Source of the DNA: Polychytrium aggregatum
Taxonomy: Eukaryota; Chytridiomycota; Chytridiomycetes; Polychytriales
Direction of reading: 5' to 3'
DNA: 62,109 nt
NCBI RefSeq assembly: GCF_025602895.1
Contig: NW_026516395.1
Span: 1 to 62,109 of the forward strand
Position 1 is the stretch's first letter, and each line of letters starts with the position of its first letter. The notes beneath the pieces were generated by a model that saw only the letters and a list, made by a program, of their open reading frames with translations, was not told the origin of the DNA and ran no database searches. The translations under genes were made by a program, and so were the position numbers. Of the stretch, positions 31,798-45,044 are shown in pieces.

Positions 31798-33084
31798 TCA
31801 GGAGCTGATCAGGCTTCGGAATCGATACTTGATATCCTCGAACCAGGGGGCAGTGTCGATCCAGTCGGACTGGATGCCAGCGACCACGACTTTCAGGAAC
31901 CACGGCTTTATCAGGTAGAGTTGCTCCGAGAATCTTGCCCAGTACAGGTCTCGGTGAGGGCTGCCGGCAAAGTGGACCAAAAAATCACCGCTGCGGTAGA
32001 CATGCAGGCCGCGGAGATCGTAGCCAAGGCATCCATCGGGACCGAAGCGATTGAAGGTGGCTTCTTTGGGGGACATGAAGAAGTATCGTTTTTGGCCAAA
32101 GGGAAGGCTGGTCAGGGCTGTGGTCATGGAATTTTGAACGCCGGGGACGTTGATGAGCGAGTAATTGAAGCGGTCGTTGTAGATGGTCTTGAGCAGCGTG
32201 GCGGACCAGTCCGTGTTGCGCATAAAGTAAACGCCGTTGTTGAGCGGCCGACCCTCGCAGTCTTGCTTGCCGATAAAGTCAATGTCTTGGTATGGCCGGG
32301 GCGGAGTCGACCGGATCGTGACGGGTTCGGAGCCGTTGGCGCCTCGCATATACGGCGCCAGGATGAGGTCTTCGAGACTCAGCTCGGGTTCCATGATCAT
32401 AGTGTCGACATCCCTGTGGGATTGTGGATGCGGGTGGATGCGGGTGGATGTGAGTGGAGCTGAACAGGAATCGTCGTGTCCAGAGGTCTGCAGCGGCGCT
32501 TGGCAGAGCCGGACTTACATGTACAGGATCCACTCGCTGTTGGTCGAGTCGGGAGAAAGCAGCGATGGTGACAGTGTGAGTCAGGCGGGGTGCCAGTGCG
32601 GAACAACTCGACCGATTGGCGACGCACTGCATCAGGCAGGCGGCACTCACATGGACGGCATGGTGTTCATGATGGTGTACGCAGTGCCAACTCGCCCCCA
32701 GTAAGGACGGCTTTCGTCGATGACGCCGTCGAGGAAGAGGGCGTATCCGTGCTTCCGGGCGTATTCGCGTTTCATCTGGACGGACTCAACGATGATTCGC
32801 TTTTGCTTTTTCAGGGACAGTTCCCGGACGTCGCCCGAGAACGACAGGACGATGGCGATCTTGGGCATTTGAAGTGTGTCGCCGTTGGGTAGCGAGTTGG
32901 AGAAGCTCTGCTGGGCAAAGGCGCTGGCCCGTATCCTCTCGCGGCAGATTTCCTCGACGCTTGTCCGCAGGGCTGCGGTGTTGGACTGGGCAATCCACAG
33001 CATCGACACCATGCAGAACAGCGAGATGAGGAGGAGGAGCCGGAGGGCCGAGCTGGAGTGGTTTGAACTTAGGACGGAGAGCAT
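31798..33084 (-). CDS. GT34 family galactosyl/mannosyltransferase, paralog A
   Basis: Three exons: 32651-33084, an 18-nt microexon 32519-32536, and 31798-32413, giving 355 aa. It is a type II membrane protein with an anchor at about residues 13-33 (LRLLLLISLFCMVSMLW). The GT34 (Gma12/Mnn10) pattern follows: KIAIVLSFSGDVREL, REYARKHGYALF, WGRVGTAYTIMNTMP, then EWILYMDVDTMIME with the DxD metal site, NNGVYFMRN, and GDFLVHFAGS. Known members transfer galactose (Gma12) or mannose (Mnn10/Mnn11) from nucleotide sugars in the Golgi; which sugar is used here is unknown. The start was chosen because it directly precedes the anchor. It is the 3'-most of four co-directional paralogs. Confidence 0.88.
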
Positions 33085-35009
33085 GGCAGCCAGGGGAGGG
33101 CGTTTGAAGGCTGGTCTCTGGTGTCTGGGAGGGAGAGGGAACTGGGCGATGGACAGGAGACCAGGAAAAGCTTGGGCCGAGGCAGGGATGTGCCTTTTGA
33201 ATGGGAGACGACGGCGAACGCGAGTCGGCCAGAGGGCTTGTCTGAGGGCTCGTCGACAGGGACGGACAGGGCGCCGCGAATGAGAACCGGAACATTCGAT
33301 TGGTTCTGTGGACAAGAGCAGCAGAAAAACAACGGACAGCAAGCGACAAGGAGGAAGGCGAGACGGGCAGCGAGAGCACTGACAGAGTAGGGCGAGAGCA
33401 GTGATAGATATTGGGGAGCGAGAGCGAGAGCACGGGAGAGAGTCGATGGGCCACGGGGCGAGGGAAAAGCCAGAAAAGGGACAGAACACAACGGGAGGAC
33501 AAGGGGCAGCAAGGGACAGACAGAACAGAACAGAACAGAACAGAATGAAGCCAACAGAGACAGAAGGGAGAAGCATCAGAAAACAGAGGGAGACACAGGC
33601 GTTTGTGCGCGTCTGTGGCTGCGCCTGCCGGCGCGACCGGACCGGTGGCGCACACACGGCTGCCAGGCAGGGGCGCAGAGCGGCTCACCCGGCCACAGCG
33701 ACAGTCGCGCAGTGGCAAGCAACGGGTCACAACACCCCCGCTGGTGCGACGGAAGGTCGGGCGCCGGAAAAAGGGAGTCGCCGCGCACGGGGCAGGGACG
33801 GGCGCCGCGTCGAATCAGATTGCGCCCGCACGCCGACCCAGCCTCGTGCTGAGCAGCCGCGGCTGTGCGGCGATTGGCCTGTCGCCGTGACCCGTGCGCC
33901 ACCGGTCACCGCGGGTGTCTTGTTCCGGGACCACAAGGCTGGTCATGTTGCCAGCTCCCCCTTTCGTCGTTGCCAGTCACACCCCTCGCGAGCCCGTTGT
34001 GCTGGTCGTCATTCTCGATGCAGGGGCTTGTCTGGGTGGTGCTGCCCTGGTTGCTGGTGCGGTCCTGGTCTGGCTGATCTGGGGCAATGACCTGCTGGGC
34101 ATTGTTGGGGGGGGTGCGGCGCTTTCGGCTCGCGGCTGCTGCCTTGGTCCAAACGTGTGCACCATGCGCCAGATGCGAGTGTTGCCTGTCTGAACAGATC
34201 AAGGACCAGAGCATGCTGCGATCCTAAGAACACAACGTGCGAGCCGAGCACGCCGCACGGCTCTGAGAACGCAAAGAATCCGCAATGGAACGCCAGCAAG
34301 AACCCGACACCATCCAGAGGAGCACATGGGTGTGTCCGGCAGCACACAATCGAATGCACGACGGAATCCAAGAACCGATGGAAGCAACCTTGCTCCACAC
34401 ATGCGCACCCAGGCCGTTCCGCCCAACATGCTGGTGGCGGCCAGCATCCCTCTCCCTCCAGCATGAAGCTGCTGCTGCGCCGATGGGGGACCCTGTGGTC
34501 GGTCGCCTCCCTCCGATTCCCACCACGATCCGCCAGCTCCATGCCAGAGCTCCATGCCAGTCCCACGCCAGGGCCGTGCATTCCAGTTTCGGCTTGGCAG
34601 GCCACGCCGTCGACAGCCCGCAGCGGCATGTCATGCTGGCGCCACCGAGAGCGGCAGCCCTCCAGAGCCAGACAGGCACAGCCCGGAGACAGGCGCTGCT
34701 TGCCCATGGTTGAACGCACACGCCCAGACCCGCCGTCTTCCTCCCATCTCGCAGTGTTGGTTCGGGTCTCCAACAGCGGCCAGCCCGAGCGGGCGTGGCT
34801 GTGGCGCCTCGCCGGATGATGGGATCTGCCAAGACAAGCTGCGGGAGCGGCGTATTGAATAGGGAGAGGGAGAGTTTATTCACAGGGTGCTCGATTATCA
34901 CAAGATCAAACGTGGGAAGGACGAGTAGGAGGCAGCAAGAATTTGGGGAGATAGGAGAGAATGGGACAGCATCGGCCACTGCCGATGGTTCCCACAAGCA
35001 CTGAATGCG
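33085..35009. other. GC-rich spacer upstream of GT34 paralog A
   Basis: About 1.9 kb with no recognisable protein. It contains a purine-rich tract and AACAG pentamers (33518-33543). Long open frames are present on both strands but are low-complexity by-products of high GC. It must hold the promoter of paralog A. Confidence 0.45.
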
Positions 35010-36320
35010 TCAGACGGACGCGTCCAGCATCATTTCCAGACCGACGAGCCATTCTGCATCTCCAGTCCACTCTGTCCGCAGCCCCGCGACGACTCGATGG
35101 AGGAGATCGGGGTATCGCTCGTAGACTTTGCGGGCGAATGTGCCCCAGGCGGTGTCGCGCGAGGCGCTGCCCGCAAAATGAAGCAGAAACTCGCCGTCCC
35201 GGAAGAAGTGGCGAGAGCGGAATTCGTCCCAAGGGCACGAGTCCGTGGCGAACCGGTTGAAGCTCGCATCGGGCGGGCTGACGAAAAAGTGTCGCTGCTC
35301 GGCCCAGGGCAGACCGGTCAGGACGTTGGTCATGGCGTCCTGGACGCCCGGGCGGTGCACGGTCGCGTTGTAGTCGGTTCGATCGTTGAAGATTTTTCCC
35401 AGAACTTGGATAGTCCATTCGGAGTTGCGCATAAAGTAAACGCCGTTGTTGAGTGGCCGACCCTCGCAGTCTTGCTTGCCGATAAAGTCAATGTCTTGGT
35501 ATGGCCGGGGCGGAGTCGACCGGATCGTGACGGGTTCGGAGCCGTTGGCGCCTCGCATATACGGCGCCAGGATGAGGTCTTCGAGACTCAGCTCGGGTTC
35601 CATGATCATAGTGTCGACATCCCTGTGGGATTGTGGATGCGGGTGGATGCGGGTGGATGTGAGTGGAGCTGAACAGGAATCGTCGTGTCCAGAGGTCTGC
35701 AGAGACGCTTGGCAGAGCCGAACTTACATGTACAGGATCCACTCACTGTTGGTCGAGTCGGGAGAAAGCAGCGATGGTGACAGTGTGAGTCAGGCGGGGT
35801 GCCAGTGCGGAACAACTCGACCGATTGGTGACGCATTGCATCAGGCAGGCGGCACTCACATGGACGGCATGGTGTTCATGATGGTGTACGCAGTGCCAAC
35901 TCGCCCCCAATGAGGGCGGCTCTTGTCGATGACGCCGTCGAGGAAGAGGGCGTATCCGTGCTTCCGGGCGTATTCGCGCTTCATCTGGACGGACTCGACA
36001 TACATTCTTGGATGCTTCTGGAGAGCGTAATTGCGGATATCGCCTGAATAGGATACCAGCAGGGCGATCCGCGGCGGAGAGCTACCGCTGCCGTCTGCAA
36101 ACGAGCGAGCAGGCGGCTGCCACGGAGACGGCGAGTCCCCGGTGCACGAGTTTGCGACCCGGGACGTTGCCAACTGTGCCAGCCGGATGCCTTCGTATCG
36201 AAGCGCGAGCAGGGTCACGACCACCATTGCCGCCAGCAGCACCATGGCCCAGACCAGAGTCGGCTTCTTGGTAGGCTTGCTGGTCCTGGGAGAGTCCGGA
36301 AGGAGAGTGTACGAGTTCAT
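35010..36320 (-). CDS. GT34 family glycosyltransferase, paralog B
   Basis: Three exons: 35860-36320, microexon 35728-35745, and 35010-35622, giving 363 aa. The anchor is at about residues 21-41 (LVWAMVLLAAMVVVTLLAL), preceded by a Lys/Arg-rich cytosolic tail. Motifs are IALLVSYSGDIRN, REYARKHGYALF, EWILYMDVDTMIME (DxD), NNGVYFMRN and GEFLLHFAGSASRD. From about 35425 to 35998, covering the start of exon 3, both introns, the microexon and the end of exon 1, it is nearly identical to paralog A, whereas the two ends differ strongly. This suggests gene conversion rather than simple recent duplication. Confidence 0.88.
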
Positions 36321-37810
36321 GGCTGTGAGTACGGTGGGGTGAGCGGGAGACAGGGCGGGGGGCGTCTTCGGGAGACTGGACGGAACGAAGAGGAGGAGGA
36401 GAGGGGTGTAAAAAGCGAGAGAGATGGCTGCTCCTCCGGACCGCCAAGGAGGGGAATATGATCGGCCCAAAAGGAGGGGTGTTTCGGCGACGGACGGCGG
36501 GAGACGGACGACCAGCGACGGGCATTTGAAGGACGGCGATGGTCCGCTGCGTTGTTGTGCGAACGTTCGATCTGTCCCACCTGCGCGCTCAGACGACCGC
36601 CGCAATTGGTCCGTGTCGTCATGGGTTGCCCGCGCCCAACCCCGGCCCTTGAGGTCTCTTCCCCGCAGCAAGGACTCCTTCAACAAGGCCCGTCCCCACA
36701 ACAACACCCACAGGATTCACAGGATCACGCTGCTTTCCTCTCGGCTGGCGCTGAGCCTCGCTTCGTGTCGCCACCTGCCTCGGAACACAGACGCTTCTTG
36801 TTTCATTGCCTGGTCACAGCTTGCCTCCCCCTCAAGGCCGTTCTGCCAGAATGCCTTGCTCGTTGTCTTTGGATATTGCTCAAGCTTGGCGATTCGCCGC
36901 AAACAGACCGCCGTGTGATGAGATCTCGGTCGACAGAAGGGACCTTTGAGCCTCGACAGGGTCAGTGCGGGAGGGTCTCCCCTTTCCTCCTCGACGGATG
37001 TATGTCCCCTCGAGAGCCAGTCCGCCAACCAGCTCGCCAGGCCGGCTGTCTTTGTCGGGTGTGGCTGCTGGGCTGCTGGGCCGGCAGTAGGTTCTGGCTC
37101 AGCCAGATTGCGGCGCGCCCTGCCCTGCCTGCAACCAGAAGGTTTGTTTGGCTGCCGGGCTCGCTTCCGCCGCAAAACCCAAACTTTGCTTGGCAGCACG
37201 GCTCCGCTCCGGGCCGAGATATCAGCCAAGGGGTTTGCTCCATGGCGATCGCGCCCAGCCGACCCATGACGGCGGGCTGTGGGCAGGGCGACGAGTATCT
37301 CAAGCGGAGAAGCGACGAGCCTTCGCTGCAGGGATCAGAATCATGTGCGTCTGTATTGCGCAACGGAATCATACAAGAAGACGCTCTGTGGGGCCAGGGC
37401 TGGTGGGTGTGAACGTGTGACGGGGTCTGCCAGGTTCGCTGCCGATGGAGGACCGACAAAAAGCAAAGCGAAACAAAACAAAACAAGAATCGTATTCATG
37501 ACCAAGGAGGAGAAGCAGGGGGGCTCGGTCAGACACCGCATCGGCCAGGCCAGGCCAGGCCAGGTATTTCAAACGTGGGTGTGGAGAGTTTGTTGGCTGG
37601 TGGCTGCGGCGACAGACACCATGGGCAAGGGCATCGGAGGAAGCGGAGGGGGACTGTGCTGGTTTCTTCGTCCCAACGACCCTGGCATATGCTCGTCCTG
37701 GTAGGATCGGTTTACCCGTCGAGTGATCGCCATGCGAGGCCACATGCAAACGGCAGCCGCAGCCTTGGGAAGGCGCCATATGTTTGGGATCTGGGCCTCA
37801 CAGCTTGCCT
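36321..37810. other. GC-rich spacer upstream of GT34 paralog B
   Basis: About 1.5 kb, no recognised gene. Short GGCCA tandem units lie at 37545-37563. Probable promoter of paralog B on the minus strand. Confidence 0.45.
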
Positions 37811-39231
37811 CTATTGAGCAGGGATTTTCTTGGCAAGCTCCTTCATGTCCGAGACCCATTTGGCGGTGCCAGACCACTTGGTGTCGAGCTCGTTGAGCAT
37901 GTAGTGCAGGGAGCTTGGGTTGGTACTGTACATCTTGCGAATGTAGTAGGCCCACATGTCTTCGCGGTTGACGACGCCGGCAAAATGGATCACAAAGTCT
38001 CCATCTTCGTACCAGTGGTCCTTGCCTTGTGGGTCGCCAGTGCATACCTTGGTGAACTTGTTGTAGGTGGCTTGCTTGGGACCCATGAGGAAGTGCCGGG
38101 CTTCTGCTCTCGTGTACGACAGCAGGGTGTTGGTCATGGCATCTTGCACGCCGGGCCGTCGCACCTTGGTCACGTAGTCAGTTCGGTCATTGAAGGTCTT
38201 CTTGAGCATCGACACGGTCCAGTTGGTGTTGCGGATAAAGTACACGCCGTTGTTGAGCGGCCGGCCACTGCAGTCGGTTTTGCCGATAAAGTCAATCTCT
38301 TGGTAGTCCTTGGGAGGCATATCGGTGATCCTGGTTCCGTTCGAGCTTGCGGCCTGCGATCTAGCTTCGCCAGAGGTTGGTCGGAGGTATGGCTTCAGAA
38401 TCAGATCCTCCAGATTCTGGGAAGGATCCATGATGATGGTATCGATGTCCCTGGAGGCAACGCGATGAAAGGTGAGTCTCGAGGCCATATGTTCAGACGG
38501 GGAAAGCCCCTCCACACAATCGCACGCCAGCGACATCGAGCATCAACGTGGACGACTTACATGTACATGATCCACTCGCTGGAGGGACAGGCCACGTGCG
38601 ATCGGGCAAAAGGTTTTCATCAGCACGAGTGGAGGAATGTGTCGGCGTCGTGCGGAAGGTTTCACCAGCATCACGAACGCCATCATGAGCGAGGACACTG
38701 CCCGGCAGCGACAACCCTCTCTTCCTCCTCCTCCCACATCAACGCGCCAGGCATGACCGCACTCGACCCAACCAACGAGGCCCCCTCCCCACCAGAAATG
38801 CAAGCGGCGGGCTCGACTTACATCCAGGGCATGCTGTTCAGGATTGAGTAGGCGGTCACAAGGCGGCCCCAGTGCGGGCGGCTTTGGTCGATGACGCTGT
38901 CGAGGAAGAAGGCATAGCCGTGCCTCCGGGCATATTCCTGCTTGCTGATGACCGACTCGATATAGACCCGGGAGTGACGCTCGATGGACATGTCGCGGAC
39001 GTCGCCCGAGTATGAGAGCAGGATGGCAATCTTCGGGCGTTGGTTGAAGGTGGCGCTGTTGCTACTGCTGTTGTTGATGCTGGCAAGCTGCGTTGGGCAG
39101 TCGATTTGGGTCGATGCCAAGCCCGTTGTGGAACTTGGCCGCCACATGAACATAACGACCATTGTGTAGACGAGAGCCAGGCCGATAACCAGCGGTGCAA
39201 ATGTCGTGACGTATTTCTTGTTGAGGGACAT
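37811..39231 (-). CDS. GT34 family glycosyltransferase, paralog C
   Basis: Three exons: 38822-39231, microexon 38561-38578, and 37811-38450, giving 355 aa. The start MSLNKKYVT is followed by an anchor at about residues 10-30 (FAPLVIGLALVYTMVVMFMW). Motifs are KIAILLSYSGDVRDM, QEYARRHGYAFF, WGRLVTAYSILNSMPW, EWIMYMDIDTIIMD (DxD), NNGVYFIRN and GDFVIHFAGVVNRED. Its introns are unrelated in sequence to those of A and B, though at the same positions. It is more like paralog D than A or B in the last exon (HFAG followed by VVNRE/IVNRE). Confidence 0.88.
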
Positions 39232-40872
39232 GGCTGCGAGCGCGATGGGAGTGAGTGCGGTGGGCGGATTGTCGCGGGCAGGGTCGGACGGAGAGGCAAG
39301 GGGCAATGGGCTTGGAAGGAGGAAGCCGTGGGCCTTTTCTGGGCGGAGAGGAGGAAGATCCGCTTGGAGGGAAGGGCGGGAGGCAGCAGAGGAAAGACCA
39401 AGAGCGAGGAAGAGGAAAGGAGAAAGGCGGAACGCAGACGGAAGCTCCGGATGGCAGGCAGGCCGACGAAGGGTCCGAAAGGGAAGCAGACAAGGACGGA
39501 TGCCGGAGAGATGGTCGACAGATGCCGGAGGGAGGGAAGGCGATTGATCGACCAAGGGGGACAACCAGAGGGACAATCCGAGGGGGGAAGACGATTGTCG
39601 AAGGACGGCCAAGGCAGAGGCCGGCCATATATCCGCGAGAGGCGCGTCCAGCTGTGCTCGGGCACACAGGACGGGCGCCGCGGGTGCGACACGGGTGCGG
39701 CGCGACTGTGGCCAGTGGCCGCCGGTGGCCCGGGGCCTTGTCTGGGCGGCGTCGGCGGCTCCACACCCGCGAATATTCGACGGCCGCACGGAGCCACGTG
39801 CCCACTACGCGCGGTGCTGATTGGTCGTCCGCCGCCTCTAATTCGGGCGCGCCCGCAGGTGGCGGCCCTTGTCCTTGTCGTGCCTGTGCTGTGCGGAAGC
39901 TGGCTGCTGCTGCCTCCCACAGGCCGCTGTTGTCCCAAAGGTCTGCTTGGTTCTGTCATGTGGCAGCAGTTCTCTGTTGGCGTGTCTGCGGCCCGGTTGA
40001 GTGGCTGCTTCCTTGTCGTGCAGATGCGCGGCCGCGATGCCATTTCAGGAAACGGCGTCTGTTTGCGGCCCGCGGCTCACAACAACGCACACAATTGGCC
40101 GGAGACGGAAGGGGGGGGGCAGGACACAGCAGCCGTTGTATCCGCCGCGCTGTGTTTGTGGTTGCATGGCGGTGCTCAGCTGCTTCTGTTTGGCCAAGCA
40201 GCCAGGACATGACGGCCTGTGTTTGTTGCTGTTCTTGTTGGTCTGCGTCGAGCTGGATCCTGGCGCAGACGCAGATTGCGGAACGTGCGTCATGCTGTGG
40301 CCGCTGGGCTGTGCTGGTAGTGCACGTCGTCCTGCCGAGGGCCTGCGGCGATTGTTTCAGGAACAACCAAGAGGTCAACCGCAGAACAAACAGCACTATG
40401 AAAAAAAAGCTGACGTGTAAATTACGCGTTGGCCAATACTTCCCTCGCAAATCCCCCACCGGACTCAGCATAACAAGGAAAAACACGTTTTCTCGCGTTT
40501 TGTTTTGCCTTGGGGGTCGCGTCTGGCCACTGAAGCGACCGCGACGGGCTCGGGTCACCCGCATTTCTCCTTGTTCGTCCAGGTTGCTGGCTCCCTGGGT
40601 GTCCCCGAACCCGCACTGCCACATCCCGTGGAGCCCTCGGCCAATGGGCTGCTTCCGTTCACGTGACATGGCATCCGAGTCATCCCGGCTTTTCACTGTC
40701 TTCCGCGACTCGTTCACTGTCCATGACCCCCGGCTGCTTTCCTGACTCATCTGTGTTCATGGGTCATCAGAGCCTTCGGACTTGGACAAAAACCGGGCAT
40801 TTCCGCCCCCAGTTGCTTCGTCAATCTCCTCTTGATCCTTTCTCCCCTCGACCTTCTCATCCGACTCTAATC
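39232..40872. other. GC-rich spacer between GT34 paralog C and the transposase
   Basis: About 1.6 kb without a recognised gene. GC content drops towards the right as the transposase region is approached. Confidence 0.45.
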
Positions 40873-43800
40873 ATGAGTTCAGCCGCTCAACCATCTGGGC
40901 ACGATCACCCAAGGCATACTCCATATCCAATATCATCGACCAGGGTACCATCCTCGATAAATAGGGCTCACGATGGGCTTCCCAAGAACAGATCCATCTG
41001 TCGTTGTCGCAAGTGTAGCACCGATTCGCAAGGCTTCAGGATTGTCTCCAGAACGACCTACTACGACCACTTCTATCGCTATGGCTTTCCACCTGGAGTC
41101 CCCCCTGTTCACATGTACTCGCTCAAAGATCCTCAAGAAAACACAGCTGGCCATCTTTCTTCGTTCCCTCACCGTCCTATTACAAGCATATGCGAAAATA
41201 ACCCCAATTTGCGAACTTCGCCGACATTTCATCCCCCAGTGTTGGTGGTAGATGAACTGCGACCACATGGGATAACATCGCAGCGACCTTCATTGGGTAA
41301 GACTGAGCACCTGATATCACATTCTCGCTAAATTTTTGTGTGCGTCACGGTTTCAGTCTTGAGCAATAATCAGTGATCTGTGCTTGGACGCTGCCAGAGC
41401 TCACTACGAAATGACCAATACACTCTCGATTTGTCCGACTTTGTTTCTTCATCCTTGGCCTGGCCCAAAGGCTCACCCCGCGCATTTGAGCACGAGAGCA
41501 TGGATATCCAAACAGAAGCATCTATTCAGCAATGCACCCAAGACAACGAAGGCCCTGCTCCAGCTCAATTTGAACGCTGCCCTTCGTGGTCGCCAAGCAT
41601 GTGGGCATCGCGGGACTCTGAAGAAGCGTCCATGTACTACGAAGACTCTGAAGACTCTTCGATAGACTCAGAAGACACCACTTCAAGCTCACCGAGAGAA
41701 TTCGATGACATTTCGGGTGAGATATCAACGTCACCCAGCCTGATCGTATCGTCGAATCTTCCTGGTCTTGCTTCAGAGTCCGGTTGACTCATATAAATGC
41801 CACGGTTCACCTTCCAGGACAGTATCCGGATAGCTTCCTCGGCCACTTTCGACTGCTTGAAATGAATGAAGATGATGAAGAAACTGGTGACGAAGAGCCC
41901 CGCATATCAGATGGTGAGTCAAATTCAAAGGACAGATAGCAATCCGATGTAGCATCCGAATTGATGTATTCACCCGCGGCTTTCCCCCAGATATCCCGCC
42001 CTTCTATTCGCAGCTGGTCAAGGTGTTGACCGAGTGCAATGTTACCGACAAAGCCATCAAATCTGTCCTTAATCATTGCAACAAATTCCAAGGATTGTCA
42101 TTACCAGCTGCACCCAGTCTGTACAAGATCCAAAAGATCATTTGTTGCGAGTGGAACGAGTATCTTCAGAGGCTTCCCTGCTGCCCAAACAGCTGCATGG
42201 GATTCGACATCAATGATAACCAGAGTCGAATATGCACGTTTTGTGGAGAGGATGCTTATGCGACGGTGAACGAAAAACTTCTGAATGGCGGCATTCAACC
42301 ACAACTGAGGCCGATTCAGACCTACAAGTATTTCGATTTTGTTCAGATACTTCAGACACTCTACCGAAATCCAACTATGGCAGAGTTGATGATGTACAGA
42401 GCAAACAGAGCGAGCGAACCAGGTACTTTCCACCCGTATTATTTCCCAATACTATATTGCTATATGGTGCTCTGAACTCACCAAATCTGAATCTTCAGGC
42501 ATCATGAACGACATATTCGATGCCGAATATTACCAGCACCTTTGTAGTCGCTCAATGTTCCAGCAGCCCACCGACGTTGCTCTCGGGCTGCATTTTGATG
42601 TCTTCAATATCAATCAGAGGTACGCCCGCTCTCTGTTTCAAAATCAGATTATAACCACAGCTGACCTTTGTATCTGGTGTAGGCAAAGCCATCAATCGTG
42701 GGGCTTCATCTTGATCAACTTCAATCTTCCACCTGCTCTGCGCTACAAAAAGGAAAATCTCATTACGGTCTTGCTTACGCCTGGTCCACGATCGCCTCGT
42801 GACTTTGATACATTTTTGAAGCCGTTTTTCGAAGATATGAAGAGACTTGAGACCGGTGCGTAAGCCCCTCTGGTGTGGATCACTTGGTCACTCCACATAA
42901 TCCTCGCGAGAGCACGCTGCTGACGGAGCAATGTCTCTCGCTCCCAGGTGTTGAGGCGATAAGGGTCGACAAAAATGGCGTGGAACATTCTTTCACTCTC
43001 CGAGGTCACTTGCTGTACTGCCAGAGTGACATGCCCGGATCCAACAAATTCGGTAAATTTTCTGGGCACACCGCCACGAAGGGCTGTCGTCTCTGCGAAA
43101 TAACGGCCACGAGGGCCGGGGGTGCCATGTGCTTCTATGAGCGTGACACTCCCAGTCCATACCGCACCGAAGAGAGTCTGAACAGAATATGGGAGGCCAT
43201 CGATCAAGACGGCATGCCCCGAAACGGTACGTTAACGAGACGAGTCAGGGCGTTGTTTTCGACTCCGATGTTAACATTAACTATGTTGATCAGGGATCGT
43301 GGGGCGACCAGGTGTAACTCAACTTGAGTCCATCGAGCTCAGCTTCTGTCTTCCTCTCGATCTGATGCATGTGATCTCGAACATCGGTCCACTCATGATG
43401 GAGATTTGGAATGGAACGCGGAAGGCTCCCTCATCCTCAAGTTTGGACCAAAAGATCACGTCCAAGTGCCTGAAAAAGATCGGAAGGTGGATCAGCGAAG
43501 GCAGGATTCAGATTCCAACAGGCTTTGGTGCCTCTTGTCGGGACCCTGTCTCATACAAAAGCTTCAAAACCGAAGAATGGAAGAATTGGATTATCATGTA
43601 CTCCCTACCTCTGCTCAATGCGGCGGGCTTTCCACTAGAACACTTGTAAGCTCTTGATATTGTACCCTGCTCGAACCGGGGCCCGTCCTACGGTCGATGA
43701 GATACTTGATTCGAATTGATCCTAACAGTGATGCTATTGTGCCTAGATTGGGATGGAGGCGCTTTGTCTATGCCCTTCGATTGATGCTGCTTCCCCAGTT

Positions 43801-45044
43801 GAATGTTGCTCAATGCAATCAGATCGAGAGAAATCTTCAGAGGTTCCAGGAGTACTACACAGAGCAAGTAGCACGAGACAGCAGTCCCTTCACTTGAGGA
43901 TGTTGGGCAGCTCACTAATTCTCAATATCTAACCACGTATACTCGAAATGTATTCACCAGGTCAATCGCAAATCTCCCAGAGTCACTCGAACCTCCTCCA
44001 GACAGAGCTCCAGACCTGTCTGGACTTCGTTTGATGAAAACCTACGTGCATCAGCTCCAACACTTGCCCAGGTGCATCCGATTGTTTGGACCCTTGGTAT
44101 ATCAATGGCAGTTTGAAATGGAAAGAACCTGTGGTCGCCTGAAGCTCATCGGGCGATCGAAGGTCCATCCAGTGGACAATATGGCCAATCGGCTCGTCCT
44201 CCAAAGCTCTCTGAGCGGTCCAAGCATTGCTCCGAACTTGACCTTGAGAGGAACATCCAGGTTGGGCGAAGACCCTGGGATATGGCCATCCTCCTTTGCA
44301 AACAATGGGCGGGCCTCGAATCAAGATAGCCGCGGAACCTTGTCTGGCCAGCAACAAAAGCTGAAACTACCTTCTGAACAAGTCGCGAAGCTAAAGAGCG
44401 CTTATGCCAGGACGATTTCTGCCAATTCCTCATACGGCTATCGTGAAGCCTTGCAATATGTCCATTCACTTTGGGATCAGAATTCGGACACTTGCTCCAA
44501 ACACACCAAGATGGACGCGGGGGAACTACATGTCATATCTCAATCACATCGGATGAGCACGGCACATCATCGGATGAACTCTGTTGTGAAGGTAAGGCAT
44601 TCGGCAGCGCGCGATAGCGAAGCCTCATATGAGCTAATGCATTCTGAATCTACAGGTTTGGACCAATATGCCCGATGCATCAGCAAGCAATCACCCATAT
44701 TCTTCTGTCCGCTTCTATCAAGTCCAATATTTCATCAGCCACTCCTTTGATGGAGAAACAACAAACTGGGCATACTGTGTGATTCCAAAGATCAACATCA
44801 GATATGGAGATGACAGTTCAGGATACCGCCCATGCAAAGAGTGTGCTACCTTTCACCTCGACAGCATGGAGTCAACGAATCATATCTTTGTCCCAGTCGA
44901 TACAATCGTTTCTACTGTCGGATACTTCGAGATGGAAGGCGGTGGGTACAGCTTTGCTGCAATTGGAGAGGCAAAGTCAGGCTGATACTTATATCAACCA
45001 TTCCAGGTGGCTTTTATATTATCGAGCAAGATCCTCCGATTTGA
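40873..45044 (+). mobile_element. Tnp2/CACTA-like (Plavaka-type) transposase gene, multi-exon
   Basis: A chain of about a dozen exons on the plus strand gives one protein. Clear GT-AG links join 41991-42432, 42500-42620, 42684-42858, 42948-43228, 43296-43646, 43730-43883, the block to 44592, and 44656-45044. The N-terminus has a Cys-rich unit (CRCRKCSTDSQGF). Then come PCCPNSCMGFD with two more Cys (CTFCGE), VALGLHFDVF, LLTPGPRSPRDFDTFLKPFF, SGHTATKGCRLC, LPLDLMHVISNIGP, and HQLQHLPRCIRLFGPL. These are the landmarks of Tnp2-type DDE transposases (first Asp in HFDVF, second in LDLMH). No frameshift was seen in these blocks. The link between the first exon (ending about 41296) and the acidic second block (41396-41720) is unresolved. 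Terminal inverted repeats were not found. Confidence 0.65.

Noticed and set aside
33085..33657. In-frame N-terminal extension of GT34 paralog A
   Set aside because: The ATG at 33084 directly precedes the signal anchor, as in the other paralogs. The upstream frame is open only because of strong C/T bias.
40663..40872. N-terminal extension of the transposase frame before 40873
   Set aside because: The extension is open but GC-rich like the flank, whereas coding-like composition starts at the ATG at 40873.
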